From NCBI GenBank assembly GCA_030710605.1, contig CP092863.1, positions 116,626,680-116,690,679 on the forward strand: a stretch of DNA of 64,000 nucleotides, read 5' to 3'. This document shows, one piece after another, positions 11,804 to 21,806 of the stretch (its first letter is position 1; each line of letters begins with the position of its first letter). This DNA comes from Cordylochernes scorpioides. Taxonomy: Eukaryota; Arthropoda; Arachnida; Pseudoscorpiones; Chernetidae. A model generated the notes under the pieces. The model made no database searches. It saw nothing but the letters and a program-made list of their open reading frames with translations, and was not told where the DNA came from. Made by a program: the position numbers and the translations under genes.

Positions 11804-12307
11804 GTGAGTTGCATAGCTGCCCCCCCTCCCCCTGTTACATATCCCCCTACCTACCCCAGTGTAACCTCCTGTTGTTGTGGTGCATGCCAGCGCATGCAAC
11901 AGTGGAAGATGGTAAGAGTGTTGGGTTTGTTGCATGCCTCTTGTCACACCCCTTCTGCACCTACTAAAATATGCAAATGCCTTCCTTGTCAATATGTAAA
12001 TAGGATTTTTAAAACCTCCCCTTTGTCACAAGCCCAGATTCCCTCAGTTCCATGTTTCCCTCCCATATTGAATGCTGTCTGATTATTCTACTCCTTTCTC
12101 ACCCCATGTCTTCTGTTTCTCTGCAAGAACACATTTCTCTCTGCCCTGCCTGCCCCATCATTCTCCCATAGAAAACTTTCATATTTATCATTATTAACTA
12201 ACAGATTGAGACTGTGTGCTGTTACTGTACTGTGGGAAGTTACCCACAAAATTGAAATGCCATTATGAATTAAATAAAAAATCCTTCTACTCACTTTTGG
12301 TAATACA

Positions 12308-12587
12308 CCTATCCCCCGATTTACACGGTAGATACGTTCCTGAGAAAAATGTGTAAATCGGGGGTAGGTGTACACAGAATAAAAATAAAATGCATTGACA
12401 GGTTAAAATATGTAGTCAGCGCATAAGCTCGGGATTCCTCGTGAGATGTGTACACAGCGCATGTGTTCAATCACAGTAGCATTTAGTATAGTGCAATAAA
12501 AACAAAACAAAAAAACTTATTTGGAAAACCGTGTAAAAGCGAAAACGTGTAAAACAAGTACCGTGTAAATCGGGGATAGGTGTATAG
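12308..12587. repeat. MITE with CACCTATCCCCCGATTTACA ends, in coronin intron
   Basis: Starts CACCTATCCCCCGATTTACA and ends TGTAAATCGGGGATAGGTGTA, an inverted pair at the outer ends; the sequence TGTAAATCGGGGGTAGGTGTA also recurs at about 12,351-12,371, so the first 64 bp form a hairpin by themselves. Flanked by TA. Probably a pogo/Tigger-like MITE (inference). Confidence 0.65.
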
Positions 12588-12938
12588 GCCTAAAATTTTT
12601 TTTTTTTAAATTCCTCATCATTAGCCTCAAAATATTATTATCATAGCCTAATCTAAAACTTCATTATTGATTGCATCATTAATTATCATGAAGTGATGCG
12701 AAGTGAAAATTCCTAAATATGAAGATTGTATTGTTGCTGCTAAATTATACAATAAAGTGAGTTGCCAATTAATTTTTTTATATGCAAATAATTTTGAGGA
12801 ATTTTTGTGTTTATGCTGTTTAGAATGGTTGGAAGATTTCCAAATATAATTCCTTCATTCTTTGTCAATTGCTGGGATATGGATTTTTAAAATTGCCAGA
12901 GAAGGGATAATGGTGTGCTGTTCTGAAACTAAGTATAT

Positions 12939-13289
12939 TTAGTTGTTTTGTGCGTTCTTTAAGAAGATATGTGCTAAATATTTTTTTATGTAATAAATTA
13001 AATATTTCATGTCTTGGTGAAATGTGGATTCATGCTTCTTGAGCTGTTTTATGATAAGCAGCCTCCTCTCCCAAAGGTCCTGTTTAGTGCACCTAATGCA
13101 AGCCAAAATATGTTCTGGAGCTGCAGGTGCCAAGCTACATTTTGAGCAAGTGATGTAGATTTTGTTGTTTTCTATCTTCAATGGCTTGAGATGACCTGTT
13201 CTAAATCTTGTTAGTGTTGTTTGATGCTGTCTGAGGTTCAGAGCTCCTCCTGGTGGGATCCTCCTTCCTTTCTTTAAAAGTATGTTCAT
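12939..13289 (-). pseudogene. LINE ORF2 C-terminal remnant, in coronin intron
   Basis: The minus strand encodes TTLTRFRTGHLKPLKIENNK followed by a Cys/His cluster (CSKCSLAPAAPEHILACIRC). The pattern 'TTL.RLR.GHL ... C..C......PEHIL.C' is the usual end of Jockey/I-type LINE ORF2 proteins in arthropods. No reverse transcriptase domain is attached: 5'-truncated copy. Confidence 0.65.
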
Positions 13290-13447
13290 TTTTCCATGGC
13301 AAGGGTGTTCAATACTTCTTTCTAAGAGCCACAGTCAATATTAGAGTTGTTCAAGTATTACGGCAAGTATTTCTTCATGGCTGTATGCATGCCTTTCTTG
13401 GGGAATGGTTTACATGAGTTTGTATAACACAAGTGTATGTTGTGCAG

Positions 13448-13618
13448 AATGAGAAAATTGAACAGCTCCAGGAGGAGATCAAAAGGCTCAAGGGCTCCAT
13501 CATAAAACATGAAACCCGTATCAGAGAGATGGACAAGAGACTGCAAGCTGCAGGACAAGCACCTCCACAGAACCATGTCGAAGGCCCGCCGCCATCAGTA
13601 GAAGTGATGGAGGAATAG
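13448..13618 (+). CDS. coronin, last exon (coiled coil) with stop codon
   Basis: 56 codons plus TAG, acceptor TTGTGCAG. Encodes NEKIEQLQEEIKRLKGSIIK, then HETRIREMDKRLQAAGQAPP, then a short Pro-rich tail ending VEVMEE. Hydrophobic residues follow a heptad pattern over about 35 residues, the C-terminal coiled coil by which coronins form trimers and contact Arp2/3. Upstream is a 1.64-kb intron holding a MITE and a LINE scrap. Confidence 0.85.
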   Translation, partial: NEKIEQLQEEIKRLKGSIIKHETRIREMDKRLQAAGQAPPQNHVEGPPPSVEVMEE

Positions 13619-14812
13619 CTCTCTGCGCCATTTTACGGTACCAAATACCAAAGAAAGGATCACACGCTCTCTAATCCCACGTTAATATAATCGGAGGAGG
13701 AGGCCACGCCACATCTATTTTTCTATATCTCCAGCAAATGTGACAGTTTTAGGCACATTTTTCTTTCTTTCTTCTTTCTGTTGAATATTTAAAAAAAAGA
13801 ATAATTTTATCCGATATAACACCCTCCTCTCCAATGGACAAGAAGCACCATGCCCCACCCAACCCAACAGAATAGTCCTGCGCGGTCACACACACTTTCT
13901 TTTGTACATATTTACATATATTCGGATATGTTTTTATTTTGCTATGCAAATTACACACTCTCATCTCCCTCAAGTCCAAAATTTTTTTAAAATTATATAT
14001 ATATATAATTTTTTTTTTCTCTTCTTTTGATTGCCAAAACTTTTTTTTTTTTTTAATCAAGTCTTTTTTTTAGAAAGCAAATTACTTACTAATTCATCCT
14101 TCCATACAGTAGTAGAATCTCCAGCTTCCTCCTTTTTTTTTTTTTAATAATTATTAATTTATTATTTTTTTATACATAGTAAGAATATTAATTGTGCCAA
14201 ACCTTCTCCTCTAGTTCTTCCTTTTTATCTTCCTTATAGCCTTTCCACTCATAGCGGTGTCAGGTGCCAATTTTGCCTTTTTTTTGTATTAATAAATTTA
14301 TAAATTCAATTTTTTTTTTTCGGTTTTAAAGTTCTCACAATATTTCCAGCAAAACAATAAAAATCATTATTTTTTTTATATAAAATTTACATAACTGAAA
14401 AAAAAAATTTTTTTAGTTTTTTTTATATGGTAAAAAAAAAAGTCCAAAATTCTAGTCTTAATGAATTTTTTTTTAATTACAGAATATATATTATAAAATA
14501 ATACAAACAACACTGATATGAATACTCCTAAAAAAATCATACAACTCACATTTTTTAGTTTTTTTTTTTACAGTACAATTTGGAATAAAAGCTGGTACTT
14601 AATATATTTGGTACTAATTTAGTTTTTTATTTTTTTTTTTTAGAATGCAAACTACTATTTTTTTCATGCTTTTTGCTTTCCAATGGTCACATAAACAATC
14701 TCTATTTTTGTAATATATAATTTTTCCCCTCCCTCTCTCTATCTTCTTGACTCTGGCAAAGATTGCTCAATGTTTTGATGGGGTGTGGTAACATAATTGC
14801 CGCCACAATAAA
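13619..14812 (+). other. coronin 3' UTR, very U-rich, with poly(A) signals
   Basis: After the stop codon the sequence is dominated by T runs of 8-12 and TTTTTTATTT-like stretches. Canonical AATAAA motifs occur at about 14,584 and at 14,807-14,812; the second lies where the T-rich block ends, so it is the likely poly(A) signal. The 3' end is inferred. Confidence 0.55.
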
Positions 14813-14919
14813 ATAGTATTTGATGCAGGTGGTTTCCTTGATTCTTTTTTACCTGCTTCTTTGACAGTATGTATGGGGAGGAATATACAAATGTGTGAAT
14901 TTTTCATTAATATAACTTG

Positions 14920-15565
14920 ATAAGGTACAATTTGGATTTATAGATTATAAACACAAGGTCTTCTTCTTTCTTATCTCCACTCAATCATATTAGGATATCA
15001 AGTTGTGACCCTTGATGGTATCAGTTTGACAACCATCATGACTGGGTGAAGTAGAATGCGTCTGCCTTTGCCATTAATACTGGGAGCACTACTCAGTGGC
15101 AGGCCGACTTAGCTCCAAAAGAAATGGCCACCTCTGACATGAGGAACAGATGCCATGTGCAGCCGCTCCTAACATGGAGTACAAACACTGCTCATCCTGT
15201 ATCCCTGAATTAGGAGCCCTTAAAGGGTACTATCAGCCGAGCCAGCTGAGCCCAGGTTTTTTAGTGAGCTTGTTACGGCTCCCCCTCCTCCTTTTTCATC
15301 CGGGCTTGGGACCGTAAAAGGCGGAGTTTAAACACAAGGTAATAAGACCAAATCCAAATAAATAAATAGTGTGTGATGTTTCGGTAACAGCGTTGTTACC
15401 ATCTTCATACAAAAGTACTGAATGAGAAATTTTACCACAGCTACTTTAAACTATTTAAAGCTGTGGTAAAATTTCTCATTCAGTACTTTTGTCTGAAGAT
15501 GGTAACAACGTTGTTACCAAAATGTTACACACTATTTATTTGGATTTGGTCTTATTACCTTGTGT
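14920..15565. repeat. P-family palindromes, the first split by an R-family SINE
   Basis: The P-family left arm (GATAAGGTACAATTTGGATT) starts at about 14,921, is interrupted at ACAAGGT by the R element, and resumes at 15,329 with the same ACAAGGT. It then runs through GTTTCGGTAACAGCGTTGTT and ends in a hairpin TACCACAGCTACTTTAAACT. After that the whole sequence is repeated in reverse complement to 15,565. Both hammerhead cores in this palindrome carry a change: ATGAAGA on one side, and AAAA in place of GAAA on the other. Confidence 0.7.
14960..15328 (-). repeat. R-family SINE-like retroposon with 12-bp target duplication
   Basis: On the minus strand it runs from AACTCCGCCTTTTACGGTCC through GATGAAAAAGGAGGAGGGGG to a tail GAGTGGAGATAAGAAAGAAG. 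It is flanked by the exact 12-bp duplication TAAACACAAGGT (14,948-14,959 and 15,329-15,340), inside a P-family arm. No clear tRNA boxes, so the origin of its head is unknown. A second full copy is at 51,890. Confidence 0.75.
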
Positions 15566-15587
15566 TTATTAATATCATCACTCCTAA

Positions 15588-15771
15588 TACAGTAGAACCT
15601 CTCTGTAAAGGACAACACCTAATTACAGAGCAATAGTGTCCTTTAGGGAGAGATGTCCTCTTACTGGAGAGTTGCTAAATAGTAAAAATGGTAATTTTGC
15701 AAATGAAAACTGTCCTTTGTAGAGAGGAGTCCTCTAGCACGAGTGTCCTGGAGCATGGAGGTTCTACTGTA
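15588..15771. repeat. MITE, T-family
   Basis: One of the best-preserved copies: TACAGTAGAACCTCTCTGTA at the left and GGAGGTTCTACTGTA at the right end. Confidence 0.75.
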
Positions 15772-15835
15772 TAAGAAATATTAACTATATTTTATGTATT
15801 TGTTTCTTTTTGAAATGAAATTTTCTACTGACCTT

Positions 15836-16420
15836 ACTAATAATGGGAGGGCCTGGCTCATCAGTGGTGAACCCTCCCAGCAGCTTCAGCCACTTTAATC
15901 TACCATACCACTGTATTTTGTGCTGTTTTCCTTTCATATAGATACTGAAGCTGACCTCTTGGAAAGGGTTTTATATAAAAGGTTTAAATATACTATGGAC
16001 ATTTTTTTACCGGTATAAAAGTAAAACAGCAAAATCAAATATTCCATGGTATGGTAGACTGTTTTTTTTTTTTTCTTATCCCTAGTACACGTGGTACAGG
16101 CCATGATAATCATGGTGGGTAGTTAGCGACTGCTTTTTACTGTAAGCGCACCACATGTCTACACATGTGAAAGCAGTTCGACTTTGCACTTACAAATGTG
16201 CCAGAGCCCTGTTTGGTTACTTGCACTCGCTGGTGGGGTTGGACTTTTGCAAGAATCTGGGACCATTGGAGCATTTTTTTTTTTTTTTAAACAGAAAAAA
16301 GTGTCCAATGCGGGAATCGAACCCGGGTCCTAGTGGTCGAAAACCAAACTGTTTACCAGCCTTCCACCGACCCCCCTGGTAGACTGGTGAAACTGATGAG
16401 CCAGGCCTTCCCATTATTTT
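15836..16420. repeat. MITE with AATGGGAGGGCCTGGCTCAT ends, holding a SINE-1
   Basis: The left end AATGGGAGGGCCTGGCTCATC (15,843 on) is matched in reverse by GATGAGCCAGGCCTTCCCATT at about 16,394-16,414. The inside also folds (CTACCATACCACTGTATTTT against CCATGGTATGGTAG). A complete SINE-1 has inserted near the right end. Confidence 0.6.
16062..16376 (-). repeat. SINE-1 (tRNA-derived), full length, with 10-bp target duplication
   Basis: On the minus strand the head reads GGGGGGTCGGTGGAAGGCTG, the B box lies in GACCCGGGTTCGATTCCCGC, and the poly-A tail follows TACTAGGGATAAG. The duplication TGGTAGACTG is exact on both sides (16,052-16,061 and 16,377-16,386), direct evidence of retrotransposition. 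The GGTTCGATTCC B box is perfect here. Head homology is to a tRNA, but the isoacceptor is not clear. Confidence 0.8.
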
Positions 16421-16544
16421 ATCATTGCAGTAAGAACAGTGGAAAAGTATTTTATTTCAAAAAGAAATAAACACAACAAAAATAGTTCAAATTGACTATA
16501 ACAAATGGCATGTTAATCCATCACTGCTAATGATAAGCTAAGAA

Positions 16545-16725
16545 ACACAAGGTAATAACACCAAATCCAAATAAATAGTGTGTGATGTTTCGGTAACAAT
16601 GTTGTTACCATCATCATTAACACCCAGTACTGTTGTCTGATGATAGTCACAACGCTGTTACCAAAACATCACGCACCATTTATTTATTTGGATTTGGTGT
16701 TATTAACCTTGTGTTTCAAATAAAA
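16545..16725. repeat. palindromic P-family repeat
   Basis: Two arms AACACAAGGTAATAACACCA and GGTGTTATTAACCTTGTGTT around two stem II hairpins. On the plus side the core is CTGATGA with AAAA replacing GAAA; on the minus side it is ATGATGA with GAAA. Both hammerheads are broken by one base. Confidence 0.7.
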
Positions 16726-16860
16726 GTACTGAATGAGAAAAATATCACAGCATGTTTTATTATCTAGTTGGTAAACTAACTGTCATCAGTTGTGTAAACA
16801 AGATATATCGGGTAAGAAGAATATAATTTTCTAAGAACCCTAAAATACTATTCTAATATA

Positions 16861-17010
16861 TACAGTAGAACCTCAATGAGAGGCCACTCTTGATAGAAAA
16901 CAACACCTCTCTGCAAAGGACAGTTTTCAACACCAAAATGACCTTTTTTACTATTTAGCAACTCTGGTTCTGTAAATAGGAGTTGTCCTTTAAAGTAAGT
17001 TTCTAATGTA
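16861..17010. repeat. MITE, T-family
   Basis: TACAGTAGAACCTCAATGAG at the left, TAAGTTTCTAATGTA at the right; middle shortened. Confidence 0.65.
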
Positions 17011-17019
17011 TATTTTGTT

Positions 17020-17153
17020 ATAGAGTTAAACCTGTCTGTAGCGCCCCCTCTTTGGGACTCACCAAAATAGGATGCTATAGAGAGGTCACTTCTAATGTAA
17101 ATCGCATCGTACTATGTATTTAGAATCGGGCACTATAGACAGATTTAACTGTA
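17020..17153. repeat. MITE, S-family (CTGTCTATAGCGCC ends)
   Basis: Left end AGTTAAACCTGTCTGTAGCG and right end CACTATAGACAGATTTAACTGTA are inverted repeats; GGGACTCACCAAAATAGGAT in the middle is shared with the copy at 50,702-50,866. Probable Tc1/mariner-type MITE. Confidence 0.65.
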
Positions 17154-17299
17154 AATATATATTTTAAAGACCAATTTATTTAACTGCTAAAGTGAAAACG
17201 ATATTAGGAAAGCTTAGATCATTAGTGATGATTCTAACAGACCATGTCTATTGTACTGTCTAAATAACTATAGGGCAATAATGCACCATTTATTATTCT

Positions 17300-17685
17300 A
17301 TATACAATTACGAGCGTCATGCGTGGCCTCTGTCACGGTTTGCTTTTTTTTTGGAATGGCGCCCTCCTATTGGTCGGCTACGATCACGTCACCTTTGCCC
17401 CCCCCCCCCCCCCCCCCCATTTCTGTAACTATTGTGTTGGAGCGGGTCGCTCCTTAAATAAATGCATATATTAGTTAATAACCAAATGGAATCCTCTCTT
17501 TCTTTTTCCCAGTAAGAGACGCCTATGGAAGCCAACAGTACATAGACAGATAAAGCACATAGGCTATAGTTATTAACTAAAATATGCATTTATTTAAGGC
17601 GCCAATTTATAATTGTAACAAATAGTATTTGAATAAAAACATTCAATCGGGTAAAACACGGGCGTTGCCCGGGTCATTCGGCTAG
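17300..17685 (+). mobile_element. Helitron A, 3' part
   Basis: Ends with hairpin GGGCGTTGCCC, then GGGTCATTCGG, then CTAG at 17,682-17,685 followed by T: the hairpin-plus-CTRR end of Helitrons. The body is shared in reverse with 21,807-22,090 (CACGTCACCTTTGCCC, GTTGGAGCGGGTCGCTCCTT). A run of 21 C lies at 17,398-17,418. The 5' end was not identified. Confidence 0.65.
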
Positions 17686-17884
17686 TATGTATATATATAT
17701 ATATAAGAAAAGAAAACATTCAGGCATGGAAGTTTCTCTTTTACACATAAAATATAAACTTCCACTATCCTTACTGCAATGTAGAATCTTGTTTTTTTAA
17801 TGTGAAAAAAGAAACTTTTGTGTTTAAATGTTTTCCTTTCTTATTGAAATGTCTGTTGAGTTTTAAAAATTGTAAAAAAAAAAA

Positions 17885-17950
17885 TGCATCGGCCGGGAGT
17901 CGAACCCGGGGCGCCCGCATGGCAGGCGAGCATTCTACCACTGAACCAAA
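17885..17950 (-). pseudogene. tRNA-Gly(GCC)-like fragment
   Basis: The minus strand contains TTCAGTGGTAGAATGCTCGC, anticodon loop CTGCCAT (anticodon GCC), GGTTCGACTCC as B box and CCCGGCCGATGCA. The 5' acceptor strand is missing, so it cannot fold as a full tRNA. It is followed by a T run and TTTACAATTTTTAAAACTCA, the same tail as the two copies at 55 kb. Confidence 0.65.
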
Positions 17951-18059
17951 AGCAAACGGTGACAGAATTGTTGATGACTGATATTTTAATAATCCAAATT
18001 GTGCCTTATCAATGTATCATGTTATAATTTCTACAACTGCCTTATTAAGCGCCTATATA

Positions 18060-18120
18060 TATATTTTTTAAATTATTATCCCTAGTACATGTGGTACAGA
18101 CCAGGATAATCATGGTGCTT
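18060..18120 (-). repeat. SINE-1, 3' fragment
   Basis: TTATTATCCCTAGTACATGTG and CAGACCAGGATAATCATGGT are the reverse of the SINE-1 3' end. Confidence 0.5.
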
Positions 18121-19597
18121 TTCCTGTCTATGTACAGATTTATGGTCTATGTATACAAGTATGTATACAAGTTATTTGCAAATTGTGTAGCAAATTTGCC
18201 CTTTCGCTCGCAAGCAGCACCTCTAGCAGTGAAGATGGGAGGTAATATCAGCTGACCTAATGTACATGTAAAACGTGTTTTAACAGGACATAGAGAAAAA
18301 TCTGGAAAAGATATTTTTTGGATTTTTAGTCAAGAAAAATAAATTGACAGGTTCTGGGAAAAAAAGTAGTTGTTTTTTATTCAGAAAATGATGATGACAA
18401 TATTGCTGTATCATATTTGATTATCAGATACAAAATTATATCCGGAAAAATTCCAAAAAGCAGAGACCACGGGTGAAGCCAGTTCATTTTTAGTATGCAG
18501 GAACAAAATTCTAACAGAAAAACATTCATTCGAGCAGAAGACACAAAGCCAGATCATCTATATATATAAAATTGAATGTCTGTCTGTGTGTGTGTGTGTC
18601 CTCTATGGATTCAAAAACCATACATCCAATCGCCGTGAAAATTTGGGATATTATTAGGTGTATCCCCGGAAAGGTTTACGAAAAATAATTTCTTGAATAT
18701 CCTTAGAGTTATTTGCAGATTTGTATATTTAACTCGCAAGCAGCGCCGCCATTGAGACGGAGATAGGCTTAGTTTGCTGCTTCTGATGACCTTGGGTCAT
18801 CGTGTGAGTCACAGCATGATGCTACAAAAACACTCTCTCTGGGGATTTTACAGCGTCGACAACCTGTAAGATTGCCTCTCTCATATATTATACTTTAAAC
18901 ATCTGCTTAATTAAAGCATTTTTCATTTGAAAGAGACTGCTCTCTTAACCCCCTTTAGACAACATTAAATGATATCCTGTGTCGATGATTTTGTAATGTA
19001 TAGAATTAGGAAAGACAAAATTCACGATGACACGGCTCACAGGGAACGGTAAAAAATGTTCACTTTATCGAGGAAATACAAAATTCGGGATGACACGGCA
19101 CACAGGGACCGGGAAAAAATGATCACTTTATCGAGAGATTCACGACCATGATTTTATTCAACTTATCGAGTATTTATCAAGGGACCGGGAAAATATGTTC
19201 ACTAGATAAAACGATGATTTTGTAATGTAGAAAATTATGAAAGACAAAATTCAGGATGACACGGCACACAGGGACCGGGAAAAAATGTTCACTTTATCGA
19301 GAGATTCACATTTACGAGTTTCAAATTATCAAAATATATCTCTTTTTTTTATAAGTTTATAGAGAATTGTTTTAACAAATGTTCGTTAGACAAACCTTTA
19401 CTCGGTTAAAACCTCGGGCGAAGCCGGGTACGTCCGCTAGTCTCTTTATAAAAATATCGCTTCTCAGACACAAAGTTTGGAGCGGGACGTTTCACAAGAA
19501 TGGCATCCACGGCGCCAATTTATAATTGTAACAAATAGTATTTGAATAAAGGCATTTAATCGGGTTAAACCCAGGCATTGCCCGGGTCATTCGGCTA
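18120..19597 (+). mobile_element. Helitron A, interrupted by a Helitron B
   Basis: The body from about 18,165 matches the minus-strand Helitron at 24,696-25,403 (TTCGCTCGCAAGCAGC, ATCAGCTGACCTAATGTACA, ACACAAAGCCAGATCA). It resumes after the inner element with TCTCTTTATAAAAATATCGC and ends GGCATTGCCCGGGTCATTCGG plus CTAG at 19,594-19,597. The 5' end is diverged or lost. Confidence 0.75.
18557..19440 (+). mobile_element. Helitron B, complete non-autonomous copy nested in Helitron A
   Basis: Starts TCTATATATATAAAATTGAA and ends TCGGGCGAAGCCGGGTACG, TCCG, CTAG. The junctions are exact: host sequence GATCA then TCTCTTT is uninterrupted in the 24.7-kb copy, so the element entered between A and T with no duplication, as Helitrons do. 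It has no RepHel gene. Internal tandem motifs (GATGACACGGCACACAGGGA, TTTATCGAGAGATTCAC) are repeated two or three times. Confidence 0.85.
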
Positions 19598-19602
19598 GTA
19601 GA

Positions 19603-19724
19603 TTATAAACACAAGGTAATAAGACCAAATCCAAATAAATAAATAGTGTGACGTTTCGGTAACAGCGTTGTTACCGAAACATCACACTATTTATTTATTT
19701 GGATTTGGTCTTATTACCTTGTGA
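19603..19724. repeat. palindromic P-family repeat
   Basis: Nearly perfect palindrome: AACACAAGGTAATAAGACCA to GTGTGACGTTTCGGTAACAG and back through GTTACCGAAACATCACACTA to TTATTACCTTGTG. Short loop, no CTGANGA. Confidence 0.75.
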
Positions 19725-19730
19725 ACATGA

Positions 19731-19903
19731 TACAATAGAATCTCTACGAGTGGACACCTCTCTACAAAGGACAGTTTTCATCACCAAAATGACCCTTTAT
19801 ATCAATTATCAACTCTCCAGTAAGAGGGTACCTCTTCCTAAAAGACCCTATGACTGTATTTGGCTCTGAAACTAGATGTCCTTTACAGGAAGGTTCTACT
19901 GTA
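19731..19903. repeat. MITE, T-family
   Basis: TACAATAGAATCTCTACGAG at the left and GGAAGGTTCTACTGTA at the right end. Confidence 0.65.
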
Positions 19904-19984
19904 TAGTATCTCTTCATAAAGTACTCTCTACAAATTTCTGATGTGGTTATTAAATCCTATAGCTCTATTTTTATATTTGATACT

Positions 19985-20228
19985 TAAGGTACAATTTGGA
20001 TTATCGATTAGAAACACAAGGTAAAATACCAATTACCAAAATTAATGAAATGTTTGTGACATTTCAGTAACAACGGTACTTTTAAACACAAGCTAATAAG
20101 ACCAAATAAATAAATAGTGTGACGTTTCGGTAACAACGCTGTTACTGAAACGTCATACACTATTTATTATTTGGATTTGGTCTTATTACCTTGTGTTTAT
20201 AATCTATAATCCAAATTGTGCCTTATCA
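19985..20228. repeat. P-family, compound copy
   Basis: A diverged arm (CTTAAGGTACAATTTGGATT) is followed by a good palindrome from about 20,083 to 20,228 that ends CTATAATCCAAATTGTGCCT and TATCA. The centre is GTTTCGGTAACAACGCTGTT, then ACTGAAAC. Confidence 0.65.
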
Positions 20229-20439
20229 ACAGTACTTTTGTCTGATTATGGTGTCAACACTGTTTTGAAAAGATAAACCTCAAACTGACATAGCAATTTA
20301 TTTTATGTAAGGCAAAATTATAATTTATAAAACACTAGAGAGATAAAGAGAAAAGTTTAAAGAAAAGCAAAATATTATTTGAATTGTTAATCTGTACATA
20401 AACTAAAAAGTGTATTTTGCTATAAAATTTTTATTTTCT

Positions 20440-20530
20440 CAAGAACATGTGGTACAGGCAGATATGGTGGGTAGTTAGTGACAGCCTTTTAGTGTAATTA
20501 CACACCCATTCCAGCAGTTCAACTTTTTAA
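20440..20530 (-). repeat. SINE-1, degraded 3' fragment
   Basis: Matches AACATGTGGTACAGGC and GGTGGGTAGTTAGTGAC of the minus-strand copy at 16.1 kb. Confidence 0.45.
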
Positions 20531-20559
20531 ACCATCTTAGCAGCAATTCTCAACTCAGA

Positions 20560-20925
20560 CCTTGATTTTGACTCCTTCAAATGCCTACAAAAAATAAATA
20601 TCCATGAAAAAAAAAAAATACAAGAATCAACATTCTGTCATTGGTATCGGAACCAAAATCCTGGAGCTATTCTGGAATGTGGGATGAACTGACAGGCATC
20701 AACCTGAATTTCCAGGCTTAAAACTGGCAGCCATACAAGACCGCTCCTTTTCCAGGATGGTGTAAAGGCTTTTCCACAATGCACCATCTGCAGGAGCAAA
20801 GAGACCTCACCAGACCACCTCTTGGAATGTATGGAAGCCTTAAGACAGGACCTATATTCCAACCCTACCAAGATTATAAATTTAATCCATGAATTTAGTC
20901 TCCATGACATTGTATATTTATACTG
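20560..20925 (+). pseudogene. LINE ORF2 C-terminal remnant
   Basis: The plus strand near 20,770-20,925 encodes a Cys/His cluster (FPQCTICRSKETSPDHLLEC) followed by QDLYSNPTKIINLIHEFSL, the same type of ORF2 tail as at 13 kb. Frame is lost upstream. Confidence 0.6.
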
Positions 20926-20929
20926 ATTA

Positions 20930-20995
20930 TTTGAACTCACTGGTGGGGTTGGAGTTGTCCAAGAATTAGGGGCCATTGAAACATAAGGCTCAAAG
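20930..20995 (-). repeat. SINE-1, middle fragment
   Basis: CTCACTGGTGGGGTTGGAGT, then CAAGAATTAGGGGCCATTGA matches the body of SINE-1 on the minus strand. Confidence 0.5.
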
Positions 20996-21149
20996 TAGGA
21001 TAATGCTACACCATTTCAACCAAATAGGGAAATTATAGGAATTGGAGGATTCAGAATTGGAAAAAAAAAAAAATTCTTATTCCTGTGTGCAAAGATTACA
21101 CAAATTCCATGATCTCATGGAATGAGGTGCAGCTTTAGTTGATGATGGC

Positions 21150-21350
21150 ACATGATCCAGGCAAACTTGGGGGAAAGTCTTGACTTTGCCTGTAATTTGA
21201 GGCCGTTCCTAACATGGAAGCAGACACCCTTGCTGCCAACTCTAACATTAGTACAGATGCAGCTCTTCTGTATCCCTGGAGAGGAACCCTTGCTGAGGTC
21301 TATTAATTGGGTCAGTTGAACTCAGGATTTTTAAAGAGGTCTACTCCTCT
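21150..21350 (-). repeat. R-family, diverged copy
   Basis: Shares GGCCGTTCCTAACATGGA, CTTCTGTATCCCTGGA and GGAACCCTTGCTGAGGTCTA with the R element, with many changes. Confidence 0.4.
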
Positions 21351-21806
21351 TTCTAACAATTCTGCTGTTGGTCTATGCCTGCTTCTTCGTCAGAGTTATT
21401 CTGCTTGTTTCACAGCTGACCTTCATATATGAAGGTCGTTCCCCTATCTACCACCTGGGGTAGCGCTAGAGCAGTCAGCTCTGCCGAGGGTATTAAATGA
21501 TGAGCTCCCAAGAATAATAATAAACATCCCAAATAGGGATTATGATCAACTCTTACAACAAACTTTCATACTAGATAAATTTCAACATCAATTGATTTAA
21601 ATCTCCTGGATATTAATTAAACAAATGCTACAGCTTTCTGGAGATAAGTTTCTCCAGAAACCTGTAGCGTTTGTTTAAACTTTCACGCTGATTAACAGTG
21701 TTTGAAAGAGGGTTTGAAGTCCACTCTTCCAAAAAAGTTTTTAGTTCAAGGAGGGGGTTGAGACAAGCTCCAAAAAGTATTCCTAAAACATCCCAGATAT
21801 ATTCTA

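Noticed and set aside
15492-15535. Counting all P-family copies as active ribozymes
   Set aside because: Most copies have AAAA for GAAA, ATGAAGA for CTGAAGA, or have lost the CTGANGA side.
17885-17950. Functional tRNA-Gly gene
   Set aside because: The 5' acceptor strand is missing.
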